DNA of 6,238 bases from Nitrosopumilales archaeon. GTDB lineage: Archaea > Thermoproteota > Nitrososphaeria > Nitrososphaerales > Nitrososphaeraceae. The position numbers and the translations under genes were made by a program. Within the stretch, counting starts at the first letter, position 1; each line of letters begins with the position of its first letter. The notes under the pieces were generated by a model. It saw only the letters and a list, made by a program, of their open reading frames with translations, did no database searches and had not been told where the DNA came from. Location: contig WJXE01000241.1 in assembly GCA_009665115.1 (NCBI GenBank), forward strand, positions 1-6,238, read 5' to 3'. Positions 1-6,161 of the stretch are shown here, piece after piece.

Positions 1-82
1 GCATTGTGCGGAACATTCATCAGAGAGGAACGAAAAGAATGGAGTCCGAAGCCGCATGACCAACAGAAAAATTGCTTGCTAA
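1..82 (+). other. Possible 3' end of an upstream gene, frame unresolved
   Basis: The first 60 bases are more GC-rich than the following AT-rich stretch, which suggests a coding tail entering from the left. Two frames end plausibly: one beginning at base 3 stops at TGA 57-59 (tail reading ...RGTKRMESEAA), the other beginning at base 2 stops at TAA 80-82. A third frame stays open from base 1 to TAA 190-192, but it runs through the AT-rich promoter-like stretch and reads poorly as protein. No family is recognisable, and the assignment depends on sequence outside the window. Confidence 0.2.
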
Positions 83-95
83 GGGGTCATTTAAT

Positions 96-118
96 TTTAA
101 ATAAAAATAATTTATATG
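96..118 (+). promoter_or_regulatory. Candidate archaeal TATA boxes
   Basis: TTTAAATA at 96-103 matches the archaeal TATA-box consensus exactly, and a second TTTATATG lies at 111-118. The second box is centred about 23 bases before the ATG at 137, the spacing for a leaderless transcript of the 16-codon ORF there. The same boxes could serve the aldo/keto reductase at 213 with a leader of roughly 75-85 bases. No Shine-Dalgarno sequence precedes 213. Confidence 0.4.
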
Positions 119-136
119 AGATTAGGAAAGTCAGAT

Positions 137-187
137 ATGAAATGCTTCGACCACTATGCGTCAGATTTTTGTGCTTGGCATATGTGA
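137..187 (+). CDS. Candidate 16-residue CxxH-x5-CxxH peptide
   Basis: ATG at 137 opens a 16-codon frame reading MKCFDHYASDFCAWHM, ending at TGA 185-187. Its Cys3/His6 and Cys12/His15 form two regularly spaced metal-ligand pairs, which is striking in so short a peptide. A TATA-like box about 23 bases upstream would permit leaderless expression. The frame ends 25 bases before the aldo/keto reductase start. It could be a genuine zinc-knuckle peptide, the beginning of a longer Cys/His protein cut by the TGA, or chance. No family is identified with certainty. Such short ORFs arise easily, so confidence is low despite the pattern. Confidence 0.3.
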   Translation: MKCFDHYASDFCAWHM

Positions 188-212
188 CATAAAAATGTAG
201 AGAAAACCTAGA

Positions 213-1229
213 ATGAATGACATGAGTAAGAAATTCTACCAACTGGCTCCTGACCTGACAATATGCAGAATAGCCAATGGCATGTGGCAGGTTGCAGGCG
301 GACATGGATATATCGATCATGAATTGGCAATTGCAGACATGATGAAATATCATGATGCTGGCTTTACGACTTGGGATTTAGCAGATATTTATGGCCCAGC
401 GGAAGATTTTATTGGGCAGTTCAGGCGTAAATTATCGGCACTAAAAGGAAAAGAAGAACTCAATAGAATTCAGGCGTTAACAAAGTGGGTGCCACAGCCA
501 GGAAGAATTACACGTTCTATCGTTAATGAAAATATAGAAAGATCGCTCCGCAGAATGAGTGTTAGCTCGCTGGATTTACTTCAATTCCACTGGTGGGATT
601 ATAACAATCCGTATTACATGGATGCTCTCAAATGCCTATCCGACCTCCGGGATGATGGAATAATCAAGCATATAGGTCTCACAAATTTTGATACTGAACG
701 TATGCAGATCATGATAGATTCAGGTCTACAAATTGTATCGAACCAGGTTCAATATTCGATCATAGATCGTAGGCCAGAAGTAAAGATGATACCATTTTGC
801 CTAGAGCATAACATGAGTCTCCTTACCTATGGAAGCCTCTGTGGAGGGCTGATGTCAGAGCGCTATCTAGGAAGAATACAGCCATCTACTGCTGAGTTAA
901 ATACGTTAAGCTTACGAAAATACAAGCAGATGATAGATGCATGGGGTGGATGGAATTTGTTCCAAGAACTTTTATCGACTTTAAAGAGAATTGCACAAAA
1001 GCACAGTGTAAGCATTGCAAATGTAGCAACCCGTTATATTCTTGCCAAGTCTGCGGTAGCCGGCGTTATTATCGGTGTTAGACTTGGAATAGTTGATCAT
1101 ATAAACAATAATGTGCAGGTATTCAACTTTTGTTTGGATAAGCCAGATTGTGATGCTATAGATGCTGTATGTACAAAGTCAAATGACTTGTTTGAGATAA
1201 TTGGAGATTGTGGTGATGAGTATAGATGA
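213..1229 (+). CDS. Aldo/keto reductase family oxidoreductase
   Basis: This is a 338-residue, apparently complete cytoplasmic NAD(P)H-dependent oxidoreductase of the aldo/keto reductase (AKR) TIM-barrel fold. The catalytic tetrad is visible: Asp55 and Tyr60 in WDLADIYG, Lys91 in ALTKW, and His126 in LLQFHWW. Cofactor-site motifs follow in the usual order: GLTNFD at 155-160, SNQVQYS at 176-182, YGSLCGG at 206-212, and a late GVIIGVR at 284-290 in the phosphate-binding position. Length is typical of the family. The start is bounded by an in-frame TAG at 198-200, leaving ATG 213 or ATG 222; there is no Shine-Dalgarno sequence. It appears to be transcribed alone, because a decayed gene follows. 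The substrate (a carbonyl compound or sugar-type aldehyde) cannot be told from sequence. Confidence 0.93.
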   Translation: MNDMSKKFYQLAPDLTICRIANGMWQVAGGHGYIDHELAIADMMKYHDAGFTTWDLADIYGPAEDFIGQFRRKLSALKGKEELNRIQALTKWVPQPGRITRSIVNENIERSLRRMSVSSLDLLQFHWWDYNNPYYMDALKCLSDLRDDGIIKHIGLTNFDTERMQIMIDSGLQIVSNQVQYSIIDRRPEVKMIPFCLEHNMSLLTYGSLCGGLMSERYLGRIQPSTAELNTLSLRKYKQMIDAWGGWNLFQELLSTLKRIAQKHSVSIANVATRYILAKSAVAGVIIGVRLGIVDHINNNVQVFNFCLDKPDCDAIDAVCTKSNDLFEIIGDCGDEYR

Positions 1230-1306
1230 TCTTATGCTATTTGCAGTTCATTAACATTTTGGATTCTAATTTGAGCAGTAGATGAAATAAGATAAGCGTG
1301 GTATAG

Positions 1307-1674
1307 ATGACCCTGTTAAAAGAGTGTGTTAGTATTATAAGTCTAAATCTAAATCAAAGATTTTCCACCTACCCTCAAAGTATGGAAAATACATATGACA
1401 GAACGCTTTTTTGCAATTGTATCACTAATCATAATAACAACGAAGAAGATGAAGTTATTATCAGCATAAAAGATACTGGAATAGAAATACACCTACCAAT
1501 ACTACCTAAACTGTTCACAAAATTTGTTAGTGCATCACCAAAAGGCACTGGTTTAGGATGTATATCTGTAAGAGTATTGTTGAAGCTCATGGTGGCAAGA
1601 TTTGGGCTGAGAACAATGTTAATGGCAACGGAGCCACTTTTATGTTTAGTTTGCCGATCGATAAGGATCTATAA
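1307..1674 (+). pseudogene. Decayed sensor histidine kinase C-terminus, frameshifted
   Basis: This is a remnant of the ATP-binding (HATPase_c) domain of a two-component sensor kinase. From about 1442 the frame reads EVIISIKDTG (G1 box), then LPKLFTKF (F box) and KGTGLG (G2 box, 1541-1558). There the frame breaks. One frame over, from 1561, it continues cleanly as YICKSIVEAHGGKIWAENN and on to FMFSLPID, ending at TAA 1672-1674. Restoring one base at 1559-1560 (TG to TTG, Leu) rejoins the domain, so a one-base deletion is the simplest explanation. The unshifted frame runs on to a stop at 1706-1708 with nonsense sequence. The G1 glycine is replaced by Glu (codon 1484-1486). The N box is at best a vestige (CITNHNNN, around 1415-1440), and no DHp or sensor domain is seen, so most of the protein is missing. 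Inactive as a kinase. Confidence 0.85.
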
Positions 1675-1679
1675 TAAAA

Positions 1680-1958
1680 CTTATCCTCTCTTTTTCTTGT
1701 TCCTGTAACGATATCTTCCGTTCATTTCTGCCAAACGCTATCTAGTGGTTCCAACGGATATATCCTGGGTTCATTTCAAGTTCTGAAAGAGTACAACACT
1801 CCCATAGGGATTGTCAAGGTACCGTTCTTCATAGAATCAAAGGTTCCATCTTTCTTCGCTTTTTTTGAAATCTTATTTGCTATAGACAAGAGTTCGGTTA
1901 CCTGGGTTGAAAAGATATCGTCAGGTGAGTGTGTAAGTACACTAAAGTGAAGAATAAG
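1680..1958 (-). pseudogene. Weak unidentified remnant on the minus strand
   Basis: One minus-strand frame reads as protein-like text, rich in Lys, Asp and Glu. It includes TQVTELLSIANKISKKAKKD and NGTLTIPMGVLYS (about 1905 down to 1785), then NEPRIYPLEPLDSVWQK after a TGA at 1776-1778, and TEDIVTGTRKRED after a TGA at 1722-1724. The frame is closed upstream by a TGA at 1959-1961, and no good ATG start exists. The composition suggests a decayed gene converging on the histidine-kinase remnant, but I recognise no family. The opposite strand of the same stretch is also open (1675-1950) without an ATG and reads less like protein. Strand and reality are both uncertain. Confidence 0.25.
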
Positions 1959-2222
1959 TCACAATCAAACAACAGAACAGGTACAACAAAACAGAAAATT
2001 AGTTGGGAGTTAATCGACGAAAATGGTGTAGTAGACAAACTTAAATTTACCTATTGACAAAACACCAGCTACGACTTCGTTTAGACGCAGATCGTAGATG
2101 TAGCTGCAGTTACCGAGGTCGGAGAAGCAAGAAAGTTGCTTGCGTCAAGTTAGGAATATAAAACATCATATCCTATGACAATCGCTAATATACCACACTA
2201 TATTCCTGTGAAAAGAGAATAG
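1947..2222 (+). pseudogene. Unidentified small gene broken by three stop codons
   Basis: A single plus-strand frame from GTG 1947 reads as plausible protein across 275 bases but is interrupted by TGA 2055-2057, TAG 2082-2084 and TAG 2151-2153, before ending at TAG 2220-2222. The segments are KISWELIDENGVVDKLKFTY, QNTSYDFV, TQIVDVAAVTEVGEARKLL with ASS, and EYKTSYPMTIANIPHY with IPVKRE. All three internal stops are one G-to-A change from TGG, so Trp is a natural ancestral residue, especially at ...ASS-[W]-EYKTSY. No frameshift is needed. The family is not recognised. The intact gene would encode roughly 90 residues. It converges on the minus-strand gene ending at 2254. Confidence 0.4.
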
Positions 2223-2253
2223 GTAGACTTTCTTTTGTCGTAGTATGCATTTT

Positions 2254-2691
2254 CTATGCTCCGATCGCGATGTTCCGGGGATGCCTACATTGACATACAC
2301 GAGTTCCAAGGCCGTGTACTGAAAGCTTGTGATGACATCTAAGGTAGTCACAAATTGGTTCTGCCATTTCACCAAATACGTCAATTACCTTCGTTGTTGT
2401 AGGATTTAGTTTCTCTAGTGACTCTTGCTGCTTCTGTATTCTTTTCTCTTCAGCCACAATTGATTGTGAATAATTCTTAAAAGAAGCGACAGATGTGCCA
2501 GTGATGAGTGGTTTATCATATAATTCAAATTTTTCCGCCTGTTCCATCTTCCAATGACAGCTCCAGCAAAAGCCACACTTTATGCATGTAAATTCAGTTC
2601 TATTTGTACAAGATTTACATTCTCTATACCTGTATACGAGTGTATCTCGCAGGTACTCATGCATATCTAGTATTAACATATCGTCTTTCAC
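2254..2691 (-). CDS. Small protein with two Cys/His clusters, likely zinc-binding
   Basis: This 145-residue protein of unknown function has ten cysteines in two clusters. The N-terminal cluster is C25xxC28 followed by C36xxC39xxC42xxC45-H46, a zinc-ribbon-like arrangement. A Gln/Glu/Lys-rich stretch (about 76-96) that may form a helix or short coiled coil follows. The C-terminal cluster is C114-x4-C119-H120-H121-x4-H126, then C133-Q-C135-R-H137 in a Gly-rich tail. Two structural zinc sites are the simplest reading; protein or nucleic-acid contact is inference. The longest frame starts at GTG 2691, bounded by a TAA at 2695-2697; ATG at 2679 is an equally good start. It lies 121 bases downstream of the helicase on the same strand. 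The spacer carries a TATA-like sequence (about 2743-2750) and a palindrome, so it may have its own promoter. No transmembrane segment or signal peptide is seen. Confidence 0.78.
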   Translation of the reverse strand: MKDDMLILDMHEYLRDTLVYRYRECKSCTNRTEFTCIKCGFCWSCHWKMEQAEKFELYDKPLITGTSVASFKNYSQSIVAEEKRIQKQQESLEKLNPTTTKVIDVFGEMAEPICDYLRCHHKLSVHGLGTRVCQCRHPRNIAIGA

Positions 2692-2700
2692 GTATTAACG

Positions 2701-2717
2701 TTACTAATAATTAGTAA
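2701..2717. promoter_or_regulatory. 17-base palindrome before the Cys-rich gene
   Basis: TTACTAATAATTAGTAA has perfect 8-base arms around a single central base and lies 10 bases upstream of the GTG at 2691. A TATA-like minus-strand sequence at about 2743-2750 would place transcription start near 2720, so the palindrome would sit at the start site, a usual operator position for archaeal repressors. The left half recurs 70 bases away: GTTACTAATA at 2700-2709 and again at 2770-2779. It could alternatively form a small hairpin in the leader or after the helicase mRNA, although no T-run follows as expected for an archaeal terminator. Confidence 0.4.
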
Positions 2718-2769
2718 GGCTTTTCATATTACCTATGATTCAAATAAATATGAAAGATACATAAGTTTT

Positions 2770-2779
2770 GTTACTAATA
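2770..2779 (+). repeat. Second copy of GTTACTAATA
   Basis: This exact 10-base direct repeat of 2700-2709 lies within the same intergenic spacer, 34 bases beyond the helicase stop. In so AT-rich a spacer a chance match is possible, but a two-site operator flanking a promoter is an alternative. Confidence 0.3.
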
Positions 2780-2812
2780 TTTTCAGTATTTAATTTTAGA
2801 CTATTTTTCTGG

Positions 2813-5392
2813 TTAATTTATACAACCACTTTCGCTTTTACATGGGCATTCCACGAGTATTCTCAATGCCCTTCTTATCGCATTATCAAACCTCTCGTAT
2901 AGAACCCTACTCGCTCCATTCCCACCAATACTGCCATCATGGATGAAAATCAGACCAGAAGAGCCAAGAGATACCCCTCCCATATCTTGCGAAGCTCCTC
3001 CTGTTATCATACTACTTCCCTCTATGAGTACGTGCTCTGATGCATGATAGCCACTCATTTCTACATAATCTTCATCATTTGTATATTTGAGAATGTCTAT
3101 TGGTTTTGGTGCTCTGAATACAAATCCTTTAGTAATGAATTCAAATTCAATAGGTTCTGAGAACATTACTTTCTTTCCTTGGGTCATTTCCTGTCCGATC
3201 TCGATATTCGCATATCCGACGACTTTCTTCTGAATTTTCAAAGAACAGTATTTTACTTCTATTCCAAATACTTTTTTTTGTTCGTAGATTTCAATAATAC
3301 TTGGCCATTCGTCAACCATAGCCCTCGTATAATACTGATAATCAGCTGGAATAGACATTAGCTCCGCATAATATGGTTGTTCTGTCTGTTGAGCATCATA
3401 ATGCAATTTCTTTACTTCATACCTCTTACCAGATAGAAAATATATTGCGTTTTGATGAAGCTCTTCAATTGCTTGTGGTAGTGTTCGTTGTCCAACTATC
3501 CTTTTATTGAAGAATATGTCTACTTTGTTACCAATCCCTCTGATGCTATACTCATTTAGTTTCTCATATGCTTTCTTAAAGTTAGGTACAAAAAACTTTT
3601 CATCGCTTGATAATCTGATCAGATCTTTTGAAACAAGTTTTTGAATAGCATCGTTCACATTCCTGCTATTTTCGTTGTGGAACTCATATTTGGAAATCGG
3701 TTTATCACAAGCCATTGCAAGTATTTGATATTCCTGTACAAAAGGATTTGAAGGGTCGGTATATGCCTGCTCCTGATCAGCCAAGTATTCATCAGGATGT
3801 GACCTGTAATACTGACTAATGGGATCATTTCCTAGTGCTAGAAGAGCATAACCCTCTTGCCCTCGTCTTGCAGCTCTACCGAATCTTTGTGTCAGTCTGT
3901 TGATCGGGACAATGCTTGATATGATAGCATCAACATCACCGATATCAATTCCAAGTTCTAAAGTTGGTGTTGCAGAAATTGCCATCAATTTGCCGTCCTT
4001 AAATGACTCCTCAACTATTTTCCGCACAGAAGGTAAGAGTCCAGCTCTATGGACTTTAATTTTTATTCCCTGTCTCGATAAATAAAATGACAAAAGTTCT
4101 GACCCAATATGTGAATTGCTAAATGCAATTGTTTTATGACCTCCTCCAGTTGTTCGCTTAACTAGGTCCAAAACCAAAGATCTATGGGAACGTAAGGACG
4201 GAAATAACATTACAAAATTAATCTTTCCTTTTCTACCTTCACCTTGAATAACTTCCATTTCTCTACCAAAAAGTGTTCCACAGAACTCACTAGCATTTTT
4301 TAGAGTTGCGGAAGCGGCTATTACTTGTAATTTATTCCTAGACAATCTTTCAAGGCGTTTAATAATGTAGTGAACATTGGCTCCAAACACTCCTGTATAA
4401 ATATGGGCCTCATCTACAACTAAAAATCGAGAAGTTCTGAGTAGGTATGAAAATTTTGTTTTGTGCCAAAGATGGTAATGTATAACATCGAAATTCGTGA
4501 TGATTATCTCAGGAACCGAATCTAATATGCTATTTCTTTCATTGGGTGGTGTATCTCCATCAAATACGCCAACATGAATTCCTAGACTTTCTGCAAATTC
4601 TCTTATTTTTGGAAGTTGATCTCTTGAGAGTGCTTTGGTGGGGTACACAAATATTCCAAAGACCTGACGTGACGGCAAAAGCGAGGAGTGTATAACCTCG
4701 GATATCTTTTGCAATATTGGAATACAGAATGCTTCTGTTTTACCTGATGCTGTCGGTGCTACTATAACTGTGTTCTTTCCACGTAAAATTTTGTTAACAG
4801 ACTCTTCTTGAAATGTATAAAGCCGTTTAATCCCCTTTCTGGATAGTACAGAGGTAATTCTGTCATCTACAGGTAGGTCATCGACTGTGCTTCCTAGTTT
4901 GCCGTCTGGTCCTTGAATTACTCTATAATCTACCACATAATCTTGTTGAGAATATAATACCTCTGTAAGTAACTTATTTTTTGTTCCTTTCTTATTGTTA
5001 TTGCTTTCTAGTAATCTTTTAATTTCTGATGGCGGCCTTAGGATTCTTTCTTGCTGCATTATTGCGTTCAAATCATCGCTTTTGGCTATACGCCCATTGT
5101 CGTACAGATCTAGGAATTCAAGATATGCAGAATCATGACTGTCAGCGTCAGAATGTTTCGGTACTAATGCACAGTTCTTACATTTTGAACAACTAAATAA
5201 TAACCGCCCATCAAAAATCTTGTTGAAATTTACCGAGTTGAAAGAATTACATGCTGGACATCGGTACCTAGACACGATCGGTGATATGTATTTAGGAAAT
5301 AAATTGTTTCGTACCCCCTTGTCCATTAATCGTGGGATGGCAGACAGTCGGTCAGTTGATAAAATAGTTGTATTTAGTAATTCACAATGCAT
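2813..5392 (-). CDS. SF2 DEAD/DEAH helicase, YprA/MrfA/Hrq1 type, with N-terminal zinc ribbon
   Basis: This is an 859-residue ATP-dependent helicase of superfamily 2. An N-terminal zinc ribbon is seen at C45xxC48...C68xxC71xxC74. The RecA1 domain holds Q-motif-like F194-Q195, Walker A APTASGKT (211-219, Lys218), YPTKAL (250-255), ITNFD (298-302), DEAH (327-330) and SAT (361-363). RecA2 holds AFSNS (423-427), ATPTLELGIDIG (474-485) and QRFGRAARRG (502-511), where Ala replaces the usual second Gly of GRAGR. The C-terminal part resembles DUF1998: YHASEHVLI (782-790), DMGGVS (803-808), IFIHDGSIGGNGASR (815-829) and CPC...GC (849-857). Relatives unwind DNA 3'-5' and act in damage repair (bacterial MrfA, yeast Hrq1); DISARM defence uses a helicase plus DUF1998 on separate proteins. 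The protein stops at Asn859, exactly where the fourth zinc cysteine of CPCxxxGCPxC is expected. ATG 5392 is the only start before a TAA at 5429-5431; Met23 (5326) is an alternative. Confidence 0.93.
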   Translation of the reverse strand: MHCELLNTTILSTDRLSAIPRLMDKGVRNNLFPKYISPIVSRYRCPACNSFNSVNFNKIFDGRLLFSCSKCKNCALVPKHSDADSHDSAYLEFLDLYDNGRIAKSDDLNAIMQQERILRPPSEIKRLLESNNNKKGTKNKLLTEVLYSQQDYVVDYRVIQGPDGKLGSTVDDLPVDDRITSVLSRKGIKRLYTFQEESVNKILRGKNTVIVAPTASGKTEAFCIPILQKISEVIHSSLLPSRQVFGIFVYPTKALSRDQLPKIREFAESLGIHVGVFDGDTPPNERNSILDSVPEIIITNFDVIHYHLWHKTKFSYLLRTSRFLVVDEAHIYTGVFGANVHYIIKRLERLSRNKLQVIAASATLKNASEFCGTLFGREMEVIQGEGRKGKINFVMLFPSLRSHRSLVLDLVKRTTGGGHKTIAFSNSHIGSELLSFYLSRQGIKIKVHRAGLLPSVRKIVEESFKDGKLMAISATPTLELGIDIGDVDAIISSIVPINRLTQRFGRAARRGQEGYALLALGNDPISQYYRSHPDEYLADQEQAYTDPSNPFVQEYQILAMACDKPISKYEFHNENSRNVNDAIQKLVSKDLIRLSSDEKFFVPNFKKAYEKLNEYSIRGIGNKVDIFFNKRIVGQRTLPQAIEELHQNAIYFLSGKRYEVKKLHYDAQQTEQPYYAELMSIPADYQYYTRAMVDEWPSIIEIYEQKKVFGIEVKYCSLKIQKKVVGYANIEIGQEMTQGKKVMFSEPIEFEFITKGFVFRAPKPIDILKYTNDEDYVEMSGYHASEHVLIEGSSMITGGASQDMGGVSLGSSGLIFIHDGSIGGNGASRVLYERFDNAIRRALRILVECPCKSESGCIN

Positions 5393-5532
5393 TGGTGACT
5401 GAGGTAAATAAGGGACCAGTAAAAATCGTTATCTATAGTCACACACACATGGATCATATCGGAACGGCTAGTATGTTTCCTAGAAATGCTACTTACATAA
5501 CACAACATCATTTTAGAGAATACTTTGTATAA
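5368..5532 (+). pseudogene. Remnant of a metallo-beta-lactamase-fold hydrolase
   Basis: The plus-strand frame open between TAG 5365-5367 and TAA 5530-5532 reads NALVTEVNKGPVKIVIYSHT at 5386-5445 and then MDHIGTASMFPRNATYITQ. The zinc-binding HxHxDH signature of metallo-beta-lactamase (MBL) hydrolases is intact at 5440-5457 (His, Thr, His, Met, Asp, His). The preceding ...PVKIVIYSH is the strand that normally leads into this motif. Only about 50 codons survive: the N-terminal strands, the later His and Asp ligands and the C-terminus are absent. There is no start codon of its own; the left end overlaps the first codons of the helicase on the opposite strand. No function is expected. Confidence in the family is high because the motif and flanks agree. 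Confidence 0.75.
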
Positions 5533-5608
5533 GATATTTTTGAAGTTAATTCTTTCAATCTCAGCTTCTCTCTATACTTCCTTGGACGGAGTGTTGTTCT
5601 TGTCGTTA

Positions 5609-5707
5609 TTACTCTTTGTCAATGCGATCCCTGCCGTTTAAGTAGTTAAAAATAATTTTTCCAATTGTTATCCACATCTCATCCAAATTGAACCTAGATC
5701 TTGGATG
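5609..5707 (-). pseudogene. Short unidentified remnant on the minus strand
   Basis: Minus-strand codons from 5707 down to TAA 5609-5611 read HPRSRFNLDEMWITIGKIIF, then NYLNGRDRIDKE, which is convincing protein-like text in an otherwise AT-rich spacer. An in-frame TGA at 5708-5710 precedes it, and the only ATG is internal (Met11). It may be the last ~30 codons of a lost gene. I do not recognise the family. The rest of 5533-5794 shows no frame, repeat or RNA that I can support. Confidence 0.3.
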
Positions 5708-5794
5708 TCAAACAATGCGAAGATGGAGTAATTTACATATTCATTTCTGTTTCATATGTTCAAAAACGGGTTTCGATACTGCTTCCCATATTTA

Positions 5795-5802
5795 TTTAAA
5801 TA
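5795..5802 (+). promoter_or_regulatory. Archaeal TATA box for a leaderless transcript
   Basis: TTTAAATA is a perfect archaeal TATA box centred about 26 bases before ATG 5825. Archaeal transcription starts about 22-27 bases after the box centre, so the mRNA would begin at or next to the start codon. This supports ATG 5825 over the upstream in-frame TTG at 5816. Confidence 0.6.
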
Positions 5803-5824
5803 ACAGAATGCTCTCTTGTTAATA

Positions 5825-6004
5825 ATGAAAACATTAACGTGCAGTGATGCAGGATTTGACTGTGCTGCGGTTATCAAAGGAGATACAGAAGACGAAATCA
5901 TGAGCAAGGCCGGCGAACATGCAATGAAAGAACATAATATAAAAGCTGAAGACATGACGCCTGAGTTGACACAGAAGATTAGAGGTCTTATCCGCAGCTC
6001 TTAA
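5825..6004 (+). CDS. DUF1059 family small protein
   Basis: This complete 59-residue protein matches the DUF1059 pattern: an N-terminal MKTLTCSDAGFDC with Cys6 and Cys13, an acidic TEDEIMSKAGEHA helix with His32, His37 five residues on, and a C-terminal helix (TPELTQKIRGLI). The family is common and often multi-copy in soil Thaumarchaeota and in bacteria. No biochemical role is established; the conserved Cys/His residues suggest metal binding or a redox role, which is inference. ATG 5825 is preferred because a TATA box at 5795-5802 gives leaderless spacing and family members begin M-K-T/N. The longer frame from TTG 5816 adds only three residues. It is transcribed alone, with a T-run directly after the stop. 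Confidence 0.9.
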   Translation: MKTLTCSDAGFDCAAVIKGDTEDEIMSKAGEHAMKEHNIKAEDMTPELTQKIRGLIRSS

Positions 6005-6011
6005 TTTTTTT
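6005..6011 (+). terminator. T-run after the DUF1059 gene
   Basis: Seven consecutive T residues directly follow the stop codon at 6002-6004, and a second T7 run lies at 6066-6072. Archaeal termination commonly uses such U-rich stretches without a hairpin. The AT-rich context makes chance runs likely, so this is moderate to weak support. Confidence 0.35.
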
Positions 6012-6161
6012 GTAAAAACTTCGATATATGTAATAATAGCATGAATCTGTGTTTAAGATAATTTCTTTTTTTAATAATAATGAATTCACTATTGATTTGT
6101 AATGTGTGTTTAATACATATCTTGGGTTTTACTCGGATCCTAAAAGAGATCGTAGGGGTCA

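Noticed and set aside
83..90. GGGGTCAT shared with 6155-6162, considered as island-end repeats
   Set aside because: Only eight bases match and no flanking similarity exists; not evidence of attachment sites.
4..192. 62-codon plus-strand frame before the aldo/keto reductase
   Set aside because: It runs through AT-rich promoter-like boxes, has unlikely composition and no recognisable motif.
1675..1950. 91-codon plus-strand open frame after the kinase stop
   Set aside because: It lacks ATG, GTG or TTG near its beginning and is very Phe/Ser-rich; the minus strand of the same stretch reads more like protein.
2069..2097. CTACGA/TCGTAG inverted repeat
   Set aside because: Six-base arms with a 17-base loop inside a decayed gene; expected by chance.
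2166..2384. Minus-strand 72-codon frame overlapping the end of the Cys-rich gene
   Set aside because: It overlaps the better-supported 145-residue gene in another frame and shows no motif.
5220..5402. Plus-strand ORF antisense to the helicase N-terminus
   Set aside because: It is the complement of the zinc-ribbon coding region and has no domain; the MBL remnant lies in a different frame.
5752..5955. Minus-strand ORF antisense to the DUF1059 gene
   Set aside because: A shadow of the well-supported DUF1059 frame.
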